Shown here one piece after another: positions 34,523-43,141 of a stretch of 64,000 nucleotides of DNA (within the stretch, counting starts at the first letter, position 1; every line of letters begins with the position of its first letter). Location: NCBI GenBank assembly GCA_035628915.1, contig DASPIW010000053.1:124001-188000 (forward strand). The letters run 5' to 3'. The stretch comes from JARBUG01 sp035628915. GTDB taxonomy: Bacteria; Bacillota; Sulfobacillia; Symbiobacteriales; Symbiobacteriaceae. The notes below the pieces were generated by a model, which saw only the letters and a program-made list of their open reading frames with translations, was not told where the DNA came from and did not search any database. A program made the translations under genes and the position numbers.

Positions 34523-34611
34523 AACAACACCCTCCTCGTTTCGTCAGGCTCGAACCGTTTCCGTCGGCCAGGAGTCACGGACGGAAACGGTCCGACCCTT
34601 CCTCCAACTCC

Positions 34612-35424
34612 CTACTTAATGGTCCCCGCCATGACGCCCTGCTTCATCCGCTCCGTAAAGAGCAGGTAGAACAGGATCGACGGGACGGCGATGATCGTCA
34701 TGACGGCGAACTGCGCGCCGTAATTGGCCGAGTACTGGCCGTTGAACTGGATGATGGAGAACGGCAGGGTCTTCCACTTCTCCGACATGAGGTAGGTATT
34801 GGCCATGATGAACTCATTCCATGTGGCGATGAAGGTCATGACGGCTACCGTAGCGAGGGCGTTGGCCGCCAGCGGGCGAATGACGGAGAGGAGCAGTTGA
34901 AAGACTGAGCACCCGTCCATGACCGCCGCCTCTTCCAACTCCTTTGGCAGGGTTTGCAGAAACCCTGTCACCACAAAGATCGCCACCGGCAGGTTGAACG
35001 CAATATTGGGCAGCACCAGGGCCCAGAGCTTATCGGTCAGACCTCTCTTATGGAAGATCTCGAAGTTCGGCAGCAGCGTGGCGTGCAGGGGAATCATCAT
35101 CCCGATCAGGATGACGTTCAAAATCGCGCCCCGCCACTTCCAGCGCATTCGGCTGAAGGCATAGCCCATGGTCAGTGCCAGCAGGCAGGTCAGAAAGACC
35201 ACCAGGACCGCCACCACCAGGCTGTGCCAGAAGTAGGCCACCACATGGCCGTATTTGACGGCGTTCTGGTAGTTGATCCACTGGGCGGGGTTCGGCCACT
35301 TTAGCACGTCGCCGCCAAAAAAGTCGCCGGCCTTCAGGAGCGAGAAGTTGGCCAGCCAGACCAGCGGAAAGAGTTGCAGCAGGGCAAAGAGCCCCAGGAA
35401 GCCATATAGCAGTGTCTTGCGCAT
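34612..35424 (-). CDS. Carbohydrate ABC transporter permease (MalG type)
   Basis: A 270-residue inner-membrane protein of six helices. The EAA loop, ELEEAAVMDGCSVFQLLLSVIRPL, contacts the ATPase. It pairs with the upstream MalF-type permease, from which it is separated by 2 nt. No ATPase gene is present in this cluster, so a shared MsmX-type ATPase elsewhere is expected, as in other Bacillota. The start is ATG 35424; the frame stays open far upstream but that stretch overlaps the MalF gene. Confidence 0.92.
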   Translation of the reverse strand: MRKTLLYGFLGLFALLQLFPLVWLANFSLLKAGDFFGGDVLKWPNPAQWINYQNAVKYGHVVAYFWHSLVVAVLVVFLTCLLALTMGYAFSRMRWKWRGAILNVILIGMMIPLHATLLPNFEIFHKRGLTDKLWALVLPNIAFNLPVAIFVVTGFLQTLPKELEEAAVMDGCSVFQLLLSVIRPLAANALATVAVMTFIATWNEFIMANTYLMSEKWKTLPFSIIQFNGQYSANYGAQFAVMTIIAVPSILFYLLFTERMKQGVMAGTIK

Positions 35425-35426
35425 GG

Positions 35427-36311
35427 CTAAAACTCCCCCACATCGCGCTGCATGACCCGGTTGAGCACCACTGTAATGACGAGGCAGAAGATCACGAAGA
35501 TCACCGAAATGGCGTTGCCGTATCCGAATAGCGACGCGGAGAAGGCCGTGGTATACAGGTAGTTGCCCAGGAACTGCGTGGCGTTGCCCGGACCGCCGTT
35601 GGTCATGAGGAAGACGGTCTCCATTTGCTTGAGACAGGCGATGATCGCCACCACCACGGCGATGCGCATCACCGGGGCGAGCATGGGGACGACGACTCTG
35701 GTATAAAGGCGGAGCCCGGCTGCGCCGTCCAGCGCAGCCGCCTCGTAGACGTCCTTCGGAATGCCCTGCAGGCCGGCGTAGTAGAGCAGCAGGGCGTACC
35801 CGTATCCCTGCCACATCACCACGAAGATGATCACCCAGATCGCGAGCTTCGGGTTGCCCAGCCAGTCCTGCTTCCAGGCAACCAGCCCAACCCCGGCCAG
35901 CGCCTTGTTGACCAGCCCCTCCGCCGAAAAGACGGCCGCCCACATCTTGGCGGTCACGACCACGGAGATCACCGTGGGAATGAAGAAGATGGTCCGGAAG
36001 ATCTTCTCCCACCGGGTGGTGCAGTGCGTCAGCAGGGCGGCGGTGAAAATGGCGAACGGGTGCTGGAGAAAGACCGTGCAGGCCGCCAGCAGCAGGGCGT
36101 GGCCGAGCGACCGCCAGAACGCCGAGTCGCGAAGCAGAATCTGTGTGTAGTTTTTGAGGCCGACAAAGTGGGTCGTCCCGAACCCCTGCCAGTCGGTCAT
36201 GCCGTAATACGCGCTCATGACCACCGGGAAATAGACGATGCCGATAAACAGGAGCAGCCCGGGGAGTACCAGCAGCGCAATGGTGCGCCGGTCAGACATG
36301 ACTTTGTGCAT
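35427..36311 (-). CDS. Carbohydrate ABC transporter permease (MalF type)
   Basis: A 294-residue permease of six helices. The EAA loop is DVYEAAALDGAAGLRLYTRVVVPML. The N-terminal LPGLLLFIGIVYFPVVMSAYYG is typical of MalF/UgpA-like members. ATG 36311 has AAGGGTGA at 7 nt. It lies between the binding-protein gene and the MalG-type gene. Confidence 0.92.
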   Translation of the reverse strand: MHKVMSDRRTIALLVLPGLLLFIGIVYFPVVMSAYYGMTDWQGFGTTHFVGLKNYTQILLRDSAFWRSLGHALLLAACTVFLQHPFAIFTAALLTHCTTRWEKIFRTIFFIPTVISVVVTAKMWAAVFSAEGLVNKALAGVGLVAWKQDWLGNPKLAIWVIIFVVMWQGYGYALLLYYAGLQGIPKDVYEAAALDGAAGLRLYTRVVVPMLAPVMRIAVVVAIIACLKQMETVFLMTNGGPGNATQFLGNYLYTTAFSASLFGYGNAISVIFVIFCLVITVVLNRVMQRDVGEF

Positions 36312-36345
36312 CGCTTCATCACCCTTCACCCTTGGCCTCGCAAGC

Positions 36346-36384
36346 AGGAGTGGCCGGCCCCCCGGAGCGGGGCCGGCCACCTGC
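36346..36384 (-). terminator. Intercistronic hairpin between binding protein and permeases
   Basis: A perfect 11-bp GC stem (36351-36361 with 36369-36379) extended by CAGG/CCTG. There is no T-tract. Such hairpins commonly stabilise the binding-protein mRNA and lower permease output. Confidence 0.6.
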
Positions 36385-36398
36385 AAGGGCGTAACGTT

Positions 36399-37736
36399 CT
36401 ACTGAGCCTTCGCTGCCGTTTCGGCCGCGGCGTCGACCTGCTTGAGGAACTCCTCGGGGGTAATGGAGCCGGCGAGCAGCGACTGGTGGGACTTCATGAT
36501 GGATTCCTTGAAGGCCGGCGTGGCGGCGTCCAGCACGGGCGTGCCGCTGGAGGACTTCATGGTCTCCAGTACGTTGACGATATCCTTCTGCAGCTGGGTC
36601 TCCTGCCCGGTCATGAAGCTGCTGAACTTCTGGGCGGGAATGGCGGCGCCGCTCTGCCAGACCAGCTTGGCCCAGTTCTCCGGCTTGAGCATGTACTTCA
36701 GGAAGTCCATGGCTTCCGCCTTATGCTTGGAGGTGTTGGACACGGCGTAGCCGCCGCCGAACCAGGCCGCCACATCTTCCTTGGCGGTCTTGCCGTCGTC
36801 ACCGGCCGGGTAACGCATCACAGCGATGTTGTTGCGGACGGCGTCGGGGAAGTTGGTGTCGGTGGCCATGCCCATCTCCCAGGAGCCCATGAAGAACATG
36901 GCAGCCTTGCCCTGGCCGAACAGGTTCTTGGCGGCGCCGTAGTCGGCCGTCAGGAAGCCATCCTGGAACGCCTTGGCCTTGGCCATTTCCGACATGAACT
37001 TGGCCGCCGCCAGGAAGCCGGCGTCGCTAAAGGAAGCCTTGCGGGCCAGGGCGTCGTCCATCTTGACAAAGCTGCCGTTGGCGCGCTGGGCGGTGAACTC
37101 GAACCAAATGGGCAGGGACCAGGCGTCCATGCCGTTGACGGCGATGGGGTTGATGCCCTTGGCCCGGAGCTTCTTGCACACGTCAAGCAGTTCGGCCTGG
37201 GTGTTCGGGACCTGCAGGTTGTTGTCCTTGAAGATCTGCTTATTGTAGTACATGACCATCATGTCGGCGCCCTTCGGCAGGCCGTAGAGCTTGCCGCCGC
37301 TCTTGAAGCCGTCCAGCGACCCCGGCACAAAACCGTAGGAGGCGAAGTCGGCCTCCTTGAGCTCAGCCAGCAGGTTGTTCTGGACCAGGGGCGCCAGGAA
37401 CGAGGGCTGACCCCACACGTGCATAATGTCGGGCAGCTCCTTGTTGGCGGCATAGACCTTCGTCTTGTTCTTGTAGGGCTCGTCCTGGAGCGCTTCCACC
37501 TGAATGGTGATGTTCGGATGATCCTTGACATAGGCGTCGATAATCTGCTGCTCGACCTTGCCGACGGCGACCGTACGGTCCGGGTTGGCGCTGAAAAAGT
37601 TCAGCGTGATCTTCTCCGGCTGTTTCGCGGGTTCGGGAGCGGGAGCGGGGGCAGAAGCGGCGGGCTCCTTCGTGCCGCCGCAGCCGGCGATGGCGACCAT
37701 GCCGATGCAGAGCAGCGCAATCAGGAAACGTTTCAT
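36399..37736 (-). CDS. Extracellular sugar-binding lipoprotein of an ABC transporter
   Basis: A 445-residue lipoprotein of the solute-binding family 1 type. The lipobox VAIAGC puts the lipid on Cys19. A Pro/Ala/Glu linker (about 25-42) precedes the binding domain, which holds ELPDIMHVWGQP, GLPKGADMMVMYYNKQIFKD and AAMFFMGSWEMG. It catches a sugar or oligosaccharide outside the membrane for the two permeases downstream. ATG 37736 has AGGGGTGG upstream. The YesM-type kinase gene is divergent, 185 nt away, and probably controls this operon. Confidence 0.92.
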   Translation of the reverse strand: MKRFLIALLCIGMVAIAGCGGTKEPAASAPAPAPEPAKQPEKITLNFFSANPDRTVAVGKVEQQIIDAYVKDHPNITIQVEALQDEPYKNKTKVYAANKELPDIMHVWGQPSFLAPLVQNNLLAELKEADFASYGFVPGSLDGFKSGGKLYGLPKGADMMVMYYNKQIFKDNNLQVPNTQAELLDVCKKLRAKGINPIAVNGMDAWSLPIWFEFTAQRANGSFVKMDDALARKASFSDAGFLAAAKFMSEMAKAKAFQDGFLTADYGAAKNLFGQGKAAMFFMGSWEMGMATDTNFPDAVRNNIAVMRYPAGDDGKTAKEDVAAWFGGGYAVSNTSKHKAEAMDFLKYMLKPENWAKLVWQSGAAIPAQKFSSFMTGQETQLQKDIVNVLETMKSSSGTPVLDAATPAFKESIMKSHQSLLAGSITPEEFLKQVDAAAETAAKAQ

Positions 37737-37921
37737 GTGAAAACCACCCCTGTAATTTTGTCAGGTCCGTCCGTCCTGAATGATAGTCGGGGGGCGGTCA
37801 ACCTGGGTAGGTGTCAAATTTTCGGTCATGGTATTCATTTTTGTGATCTTAATGATCCCCTGCGCGATGAAAGTAGCGGTCAAGGTATACTTAAGATCAG
37901 CATGAGACAGGGTGGTGCCGC

Positions 37922-39640
37922 TTGACAAGACGACGACTGCGCATCTGGTACCTCAACCTGCCCATTCGGCTCAAACTCCTGCTGGGCTTCATTCCCCTGG
38001 CCGTGCTGACGATTTCGGCTATCGGCCTGTTTTCCTATGCCATCGCCTCCCGGCAGGTGACCACGGAAGTCAGCTATGCCGAGAAGACCCTGACGGACCA
38101 GATCGCCATTCAGGTCGACTCCGCCGCCCGGGATATGGTGGACTTCTCCAACTACATCTTCCTGTCCTCCGCGGCCCGGGAACTGATGCGCGCCGGCGGG
38201 CAGGACGATTCTACCGCCCTGCGCCAGGGCCTGTACGAGTCGCTCACCAAACTGATGCTGACCCGCCCTTCCGTAGAGTCGATGATCCTCTTTCCCACGG
38301 CCTCGGGGGCGCGGGGCGACCGGCCCTTCGCCATCAACCAGGCCGGCGTCACCAATGCCATGTCGCTGGCCGAATTCAGTAAGACGGAGCACTACCGGCA
38401 GGCCGTGGAGAAGGACGGCAAGGCAGCCTGGACGTACCTGATGCCCGGGGAGAGCCTGTTCGTGGGCGACCGCCAGACGCGGGTCGTCATGTCGCGGGTC
38501 TACCGGGACAATCAATCGTTGGTACCGCTGGGCTTTATTGTGGTAGGTGTGACGGCAGAGACGCTCAACAGCCTGGCCAAACCGCCCGCCGAGGGCGCCG
38601 AGGTGCTGATCGTTGAGCCCGGCGGCTCCATTATCGCCTCCACCCGGGACGCCTGGGTCGGCCACCTGGCTTCGGATCTGGCAGTCTTTCAGGAACAGCG
38701 CCAGGAGTACGTCGTCTCCCAGTCCACATCGGAGTTGACGGGCTGGCGCATCATGGTGCTCCATCCGCGGCAGAAGCTGCTCGGCGAGCTGGATCGCATC
38801 AAGCTGCTGACCTGGGCGGCCATCGTCATCTGCGTCGGCCTGGCCCTGCTCTTCGCCTGGTTCGGGCTTTCGGTGATCACCAAGCCTCTGCAGCGGCTGG
38901 TCAACTCGATCCAGGAACTGCAGGACGGCGACTTTACCCAGCGGGTCGCCTTCGTCGGCCAGGACGAAATCGGGCGCCTGGGGCGGGCGTACGACCAGAT
39001 GGTACAGCGGATCAAGGCGCTGGTGGTGGACCTGTACGCCACCCGCCTCAAGCAGCGGGAAGCCGAATTGAAGATGCTGCAGATCCAGGTCAACCCACAT
39101 TTCCTATATAACACGCTCAACACGATCTACTGGCGGGCCCGCAAGGACGGCAGCCGGGAGGTGGCGGAGCTTACATACGCCCTTTCCCAGTTCTTCCGCC
39201 TCAGCCTCAGCGACGGCCGGGATTTCATTACGGTGCAGGAAGAAGTACAGCTGGCCGAACTCTACCTCCGCCTGCAGCAGCTGCGCTTCGCCGACCGGCT
39301 GGCGTACGAAATCGACCTGTCCGAGCAGGTGCGGGAAGTCCGGATTCCCAAGCTGATCCTCCAGCCCCTGGTGGAGAACGCCGTGATTCACGGCATTGAA
39401 CCGCTGCACGAATCCGGGCTGATTCAGATTCAGGCCCGCCGCGAAGAGGGCGACCTGGTGCTGACGGTGGCGGACAACGGCGTCGGGTTTGACGCCGACG
39501 GTGAGCAGCGGGGGTTTGCCCTGAACAACATTCGGGAGCGGCTGGAACTGGTCTATCAGAACCAGGGCGCCTTCACCGTCCACAGCCGGCCGGGACTCGG
39601 CACACAGATCACCATCCGCATACCCCTGCCGAAGGAGTAG
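37922..39640 (+). CDS. YesM-type sensor histidine kinase
   Basis: A 572-residue membrane kinase. Helix 1 is at about 18-38 and helix 2 at about 290-312, with an extracellular Cache-like sensor between them. A HAMP linker follows (LQRLVNSIQELQDGDFTQRV), then the His_kinase motif QVNPHFLYNTLNTIYW with the phospho-His and a HATPase domain (LVENAVIHGIEP; VADNGVGFDAD). This class works with AraC-type regulators to control sugar uptake genes. The TTG start at 37922 has AGGGTGGT upstream. The regulator gene begins 6 nt after its stop. Confidence 0.9.
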   Translation: MTRRRLRIWYLNLPIRLKLLLGFIPLAVLTISAIGLFSYAIASRQVTTEVSYAEKTLTDQIAIQVDSAARDMVDFSNYIFLSSAARELMRAGGQDDSTALRQGLYESLTKLMLTRPSVESMILFPTASGARGDRPFAINQAGVTNAMSLAEFSKTEHYRQAVEKDGKAAWTYLMPGESLFVGDRQTRVVMSRVYRDNQSLVPLGFIVVGVTAETLNSLAKPPAEGAEVLIVEPGGSIIASTRDAWVGHLASDLAVFQEQRQEYVVSQSTSELTGWRIMVLHPRQKLLGELDRIKLLTWAAIVICVGLALLFAWFGLSVITKPLQRLVNSIQELQDGDFTQRVAFVGQDEIGRLGRAYDQMVQRIKALVVDLYATRLKQREAELKMLQIQVNPHFLYNTLNTIYWRARKDGSREVAELTYALSQFFRLSLSDGRDFITVQEEVQLAELYLRLQQLRFADRLAYEIDLSEQVREVRIPKLILQPLVENAVIHGIEPLHESGLIQIQARREEGDLVLTVADNGVGFDADGEQRGFALNNIRERLELVYQNQGAFTVHSRPGLGTQITIRIPLPKE

Positions 39641-39646
39641 CGAAGC

Positions 39647-41239
39647 ATGTGCACGCTGTTGATTGTGGAAGATGAGGCCACTTTCCGCGACGGCATCGTC
39701 TCGATGATCGACTGGGCCGCACACGGCATTGAGGTGTGCGGGGCGGTGGCCAACGGGCAGGAGGCCTGGGCGCTGATCGAACAGCAGGCGCCCGACCTGC
39801 TGCTGACCGACATTCGCATGCCGGTGATGGACGGGCTCGAGCTGCTGGAACGGGTGACGGCGGCGCGGCTGCCCACCCAGGTGATTCTCCTGTCAGGCTT
39901 CGGCGAGTTTGAGTATGCCAAGCGGGCCGTGAAGCTGGGCGCCGTGGATTACCTGCTCAAACCCTGCCGGCCGGAGGACCTGCTGGCCGTGGTGGAAGCG
40001 GCGCGCCGCTCGCAGTTCAGCCGCCAGGAGTCCTGGCGGCTGGCGAAGGAGCAGCTGCTCTGTCAGTGGATGCAGTCAAACGGCGCCCCGCCCCCCGACC
40101 GGGCGGCAGCCCTGCTGGCGGAGTACCGGATGGCGATCGCGGACGGGCCTGCACACGTCGGTGTGCTGCGCCGGCAAGCGGGGGCAGGAGCCGGGGCGGG
40201 GTCGGCGGCGAACGGGGCGGACGTCTCGCAGGACGGCGCCCTGCGCAACCTGATCCGGGCCGCCCTGGGCCCTCTGTACGGGCAGCGCCTGGAGATCTTC
40301 CCGCTCGGCGACGAGTGGCTCTGGGCGGGCAACGTGGCCGAGGGGGCGGATCGCGGGGCGCTGCGGGCGACCCTGCAGCAGCTGCGGGAGCAGATTCTGA
40401 CTGAGACCGGGCTGCCTGCCGTGGTCGGCGTGGGCGGCGTCTGCCGCAAGCTGGCAGAGCTGCACAAGTCGTATGCGGAAGCCCGGCGGGCGCTGGGCGC
40501 CCGCGATGATCTGCCGCAGCAGAGCATCTTCCTGTACGAGGAGCTGGCGGCGGGGCGCCCGCAGGCGGAAAGCGCCCTGGTCGACCCGGAGATGACGGCG
40601 CGGGAAGCCAAGATTCTGCAGCAGATGCAGGCGGGGCGGTACGCGCAGGCGATCGATGCGGCGGAGCTGTGGCTGGAGCACCTGCGGCGGCACCCGGAGT
40701 ACTCCCGGCGGCAGGTGCGGGCCCGGGCCATCGGGCTGCTGATGGGCCTGCAGCGCACGACCCAGGTGCAGTCGATTCCGGCGATCCGCTGGAAAGAAGA
40801 GCTGATCGAGGGCATCAGCCTGCTGCCTACGGTAGAGAGCGTGGATGAGCTGGCGACGCTGATGACGAAGTACCTGCAGCATCTGGTGGGGATCCTCTCC
40901 AGCCACCGGCCCGTGCACCGGACGGTGGAGGCGGCGGTGAAGCTGGTGGCGGTAAGCTACCAGCATTCGAACCTGACCCTGGAGTCCGTCGCCAGGGAGG
41001 TTTTTGTCTCCACGTCGTATCTGAGTACGCTCTTCAAGCAGGAGATGGGCATTGGCTTCCTGGACTATCTCCACCAGTACCGCATTGACCGTGCGAAAGA
41101 ACTGCTGGCCAGGGAGCCGCTCAAGGTCTTCGCCGTGGCAAAGCTGGTGGGGTATCAGGATGAGCGCCACTTCAGCGCTACGTTCAAGAAATGGACCGGT
41201 ATATCGCCGTCGCGATTCCAGCGAACGGCTCTTTCGTAA
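39647..41239 (+). CDS. YesN-type AraC-family response regulator
   Basis: A 530-residue DNA-binding regulator. The receiver domain (1-120) has Asp55 in LLLTDIRMP and Lys in YLLKPCRPED. A long helical middle part follows (about 130-420). The C-terminal AraC double helix-turn-helix includes LTLESVAREVFVSTSYLSTL and VAKLVGYQDERHFSATFKKW. It is the partner of the YesM-like kinase and likely activates the divergent ABC transporter-galactosidase genes. The ribosome site AAGGAG overlaps the end of the kinase gene, so the two are coupled. Confidence 0.92.
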   Translation: MCTLLIVEDEATFRDGIVSMIDWAAHGIEVCGAVANGQEAWALIEQQAPDLLLTDIRMPVMDGLELLERVTAARLPTQVILLSGFGEFEYAKRAVKLGAVDYLLKPCRPEDLLAVVEAARRSQFSRQESWRLAKEQLLCQWMQSNGAPPPDRAAALLAEYRMAIADGPAHVGVLRRQAGAGAGAGSAANGADVSQDGALRNLIRAALGPLYGQRLEIFPLGDEWLWAGNVAEGADRGALRATLQQLREQILTETGLPAVVGVGGVCRKLAELHKSYAEARRALGARDDLPQQSIFLYEELAAGRPQAESALVDPEMTAREAKILQQMQAGRYAQAIDAAELWLEHLRRHPEYSRRQVRARAIGLLMGLQRTTQVQSIPAIRWKEELIEGISLLPTVESVDELATLMTKYLQHLVGILSSHRPVHRTVEAAVKLVAVSYQHSNLTLESVAREVFVSTSYLSTLFKQEMGIGFLDYLHQYRIDRAKELLAREPLKVFAVAKLVGYQDERHFSATFKKWTGISPSRFQRTALS

Positions 41240-41338
41240 GGATGGTCCTCCATGCCCCGATATCTGTTGCGAAGTCGTAAGCTTGCGACTAACAAATAGG
41301 GGGAGTGGTCCCGGGGCGGCGTGACGGAGGGCATGTGG

Positions 41339-41434
41339 ATGTCAATCGAACCGGAGGCCAAGGGGCCGTTTTTGGCCGGTCCGTACCGGGGCCGCCTCTG
41401 GCACGACCAGATCATACGGCGGGTCAGTCCTTAG
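41339..41434 (+). CDS. Possible 31-residue small protein
   Basis: ATG 41339 has GGAGG at 8 nt and the frame MSIEPEAKGPFLAGPYRGRL continues to HDQIIRRVSP. No family is recognised. It follows the YesN-type gene by 100 nt and is followed by a hairpin at 41443-41475, which is the main support. Confidence 0.22.
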   Translation: MSIEPEAKGPFLAGPYRGRLWHDQIIRRVSP

Positions 41435-41442
41435 GGAGATGT

Positions 41443-41475
41443 CGAGCCGGGGCGCCAAGTTGGCACTCCGGCTCG
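41443..41475 (+). terminator. Hairpin downstream of the YesN-type gene
   Basis: CGAGCCGG (41443-41450) pairs with CCGGCTCG (41468-41475), with CCAA/TTGG pairing inside. TTCC follows, so the T-tract is short. Beyond it, 41480-41640 has a minus-strand stretch of about 50 protein-like codons ending GNEVLPYNFYEAWSCR that has no start; it may be a gene remnant. Confidence 0.45.
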
Positions 41476-41644
41476 TTCCGGCTAGTTTCATCGGCAGGAC
41501 CAGGCCTCGTAGAAGTTGTAGGGCAGCACTTCGTTGCCTTCCCGGTCCAGGTAGGCAATCGGTCCTCCTTCGCGTAGGTCTATTGGGGATAACGCTGTTC
41601 CTGGTCCGTAAGTTCGGCGGAACTTCCATCTGTTGCGTCCAACA

Positions 41645-41767
41645 CTGCATGCCCCTCCCCTCCGATCGCTTGCACGCATGGACGGAGAGATCGGTTTTGC
41701 TTCCAATACGGGGGTTTTCGATCTCTCCGTCCACGTCTGCACGCGCTTTGCGGGTAGGGGCATGCAG
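41645..41767. repeat. 123-nt nested-palindrome element, copy 1 (downstream of the nuclease gene)
   Basis: The outer arms CTGCATGCCCCT and AGGGGCATGCAG are perfect complements. Inside, a perfect 14-bp stem (41680-41693 with 41719-41732) closes a 25-nt loop that contains CTTCCAATAC and GGGGGTTTT. A second copy, also 123 nt and in the same orientation, lies at 42834-42956. Paired positions differ between copies in a compensating way. It starts 16 nt beyond the stop of the nuclease gene and may also act as its terminator. Confidence 0.88.
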
Positions 41768-41783
41768 AACCATTAACGCCTGG

Positions 41784-42731
41784 TCATCCTGCTGCGCGCA
41801 CCGCTGCCCGGTATTTGATGCTGGCGTCCTCCAGCAGGTCGATCAGCCGCCCCTTGCCCGCCAGATCCCGCAGGGGCAGGCACCGTCCGGCTTTCCGGCT
41901 CATCGCCTGAAGAGTCAAGTCCTCGGCATGGACGATTACGAGGTGGATTCCTTCATAGAGACAGAGTCCTGCCTTAATTAGGTCGCGCAGTCGTTGGTTG
42001 TCAACCTCTGCCTGTGTAAAGCGTCCGGATACATGCTCATGCTGATCGCCGTGAAACTCGAAGGCAACCATCTTCGACCGATAAAAGCGGTCGAGTTCCA
42101 GGCGCTCTTGCGTGAGCGGGTTGACCAAGAAGCCTGGCCGAATATTGTCGGCAAAATCCCGCGACTCAACGAGCAGGGAGAGATACTCCTGCATGATCGC
42201 CTCTCCGCCGAAATTGGCCCGCCTGAGGCGCCGCTGTGCCACAGCGGCTTCAGCTTCGCTGCGCCGCCCTTCGGGCGTGCCCAGTTTGAGGATGATGGGG
42301 CTGAGCCGGGTCTTCTGGGTGGTCGAGACCCAGCCTGCACCGCTTAGGTCGATCATGGCCCGCTTGAGGGTATTGGTACTCAGTTTTGTCAGGGCGCCCA
42401 GGGCGGCATAGGTGAACTGGCCGCGGCTCCCCCGGAAGTTGGGAAGAATCTGCACAAGCCCGTACAGCACTTTGGCCGGGGCACGGACGCCCCGTTCGGC
42501 AAGGAGGGCGACGGGCATTTGGACCCTGGGCCCGCCACGGGGGCGAGGGAACTCCGCTAACTGGGCGAGTCCGTTCAGGACAGTGTGGCGGCAGAGCCCG
42601 GTCAGGGCCTCCACCTTGGCCGGGCCAGCCTCAGGATGCAAGCGCAGGGCCATCCAGATTACCTTTACCGGGGCCGTTTGGTCCGGGTCGAGCAGCAGCG
42701 AGGCCGGCACTTGAATGACGCGGTTGTCCAC
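41784..42731 (-). CDS. Predicted PD-(D/E)XK (DUF559-like) nuclease with two winged-helix domains
   Basis: A 315-residue protein. Two N-terminal segments, about 5-70 and 72-150, look like winged-helix domains (AKVEALTGLCRHTVLNGLAQL; AALGALTKLSTNTLKRAMIDL), similar to those of replication initiators or regulators. The C-terminal part (about 175-300) has LELDRFYRSKMVAFEFHGDQHEH: Asp214, then Glu225-x-x-Gly and His231, followed by the helix QRLRDLIKAGLCLYEGIHLVIV. This is the pattern of DUF559/Vsr-like endonucleases. The start is set at GTG 42731, with GGAGGG at 8 nt. The gene is tightly bracketed by two nested-palindrome repeats. Function is unknown; a mobile or defence role is possible. Confidence 0.75.
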   Translation of the reverse strand: MDNRVIQVPASLLLDPDQTAPVKVIWMALRLHPEAGPAKVEALTGLCRHTVLNGLAQLAEFPRPRGGPRVQMPVALLAERGVRAPAKVLYGLVQILPNFRGSRGQFTYAALGALTKLSTNTLKRAMIDLSGAGWVSTTQKTRLSPIILKLGTPEGRRSEAEAAVAQRRLRRANFGGEAIMQEYLSLLVESRDFADNIRPGFLVNPLTQERLELDRFYRSKMVAFEFHGDQHEHVSGRFTQAEVDNQRLRDLIKAGLCLYEGIHLVIVHAEDLTLQAMSRKAGRCLPLRDLAGKGRLIDLLEDASIKYRAAVRAAG

Positions 42732-42833
42732 AGGCGATGCCCTCCAAACGTTGAGATCGTTTGGTAGTTCGTGAATGTTTATGGAAATTCCTGTCATTCC
42801 ATCTCTGCACATTCGTTCGCCATGCGTCCACCT

Positions 42834-42956
42834 TTGCAGGCCCCACCCCCCGATGGCATGCGCGGATGAACGGAGAGGTCGATTTTTCTTCCAATACAGG
42901 GGGTTTTCGACCGCTCCATCCGGTTCTGCAGGTCATGTGCGGAGTGGGGCATGCAA
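42834..42956. repeat. 123-nt nested-palindrome element, copy 2 (upstream of the nuclease gene)
   Basis: The outer arms TTGCAGGCCCCAC and GTGGGGCATGCAA pair with one small mismatch. The inner stem pairs GGAGAGGTCGA with TCGACCGCTCC around the conserved CTTCCAATAC and GGGGGTTTT loop. Length and orientation equal copy 1. It ends about 100 nt before the GTG of the nuclease gene on the minus strand, so it lies in that gene's promoter or leader. The rest of the gap 42957-43054 holds nothing clear. Confidence 0.88.
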
Positions 42957-43054
42957 ACATGGATTGAGGGGGACTTCACCCCAGGGCGTTATCTGGGCCG
43001 CTGAAGCCCGGTGCGGGGACAATGCCTGGTGGTCTGTTGAACCTGACCTTCATT

Positions 43055-43107
43055 CGGGAAACGAAGCACCTCCCCGATTCCGCCGGCGGCGGAACGGAGA
43101 GGTGTTC
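43055..43107 (-). terminator. Terminator of the DHA2 transporter gene
   Basis: Nested stems GAAGCACCTC/GAGGTGTTC and TTCCGCC/GGCGGAA (43063-43107) on the minus strand are followed by GTTTCCC. It lies 35 nt beyond the stop. Confidence 0.7.
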
Positions 43108-43141
43108 TTGCGTTGCGGCCAGTGCGGTTACAGGCCACGTT

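Noticed and set aside
37741..37921. TATACT at 37886 as promoter of the YesM-type kinase
   Set aside because: No acceptable -35 box lies 16-18 bp upstream, so it is not listed as a promoter.
35625..37925. Long open frame on the plus strand opposite the sugar ABC transporter genes
   Set aside because: It is antisense to well-supported transporter genes and its composition (His/Gly/Gln-rich) is that of a GC-rich shadow frame.
41645..42956. The 123-nt elements considered as integron attC sites
   Set aside because: They have nested inverted repeats of suitable length, but I could not place matching RYYYAAC and GTTRRRY core sites at both ends, and no integrase is present.
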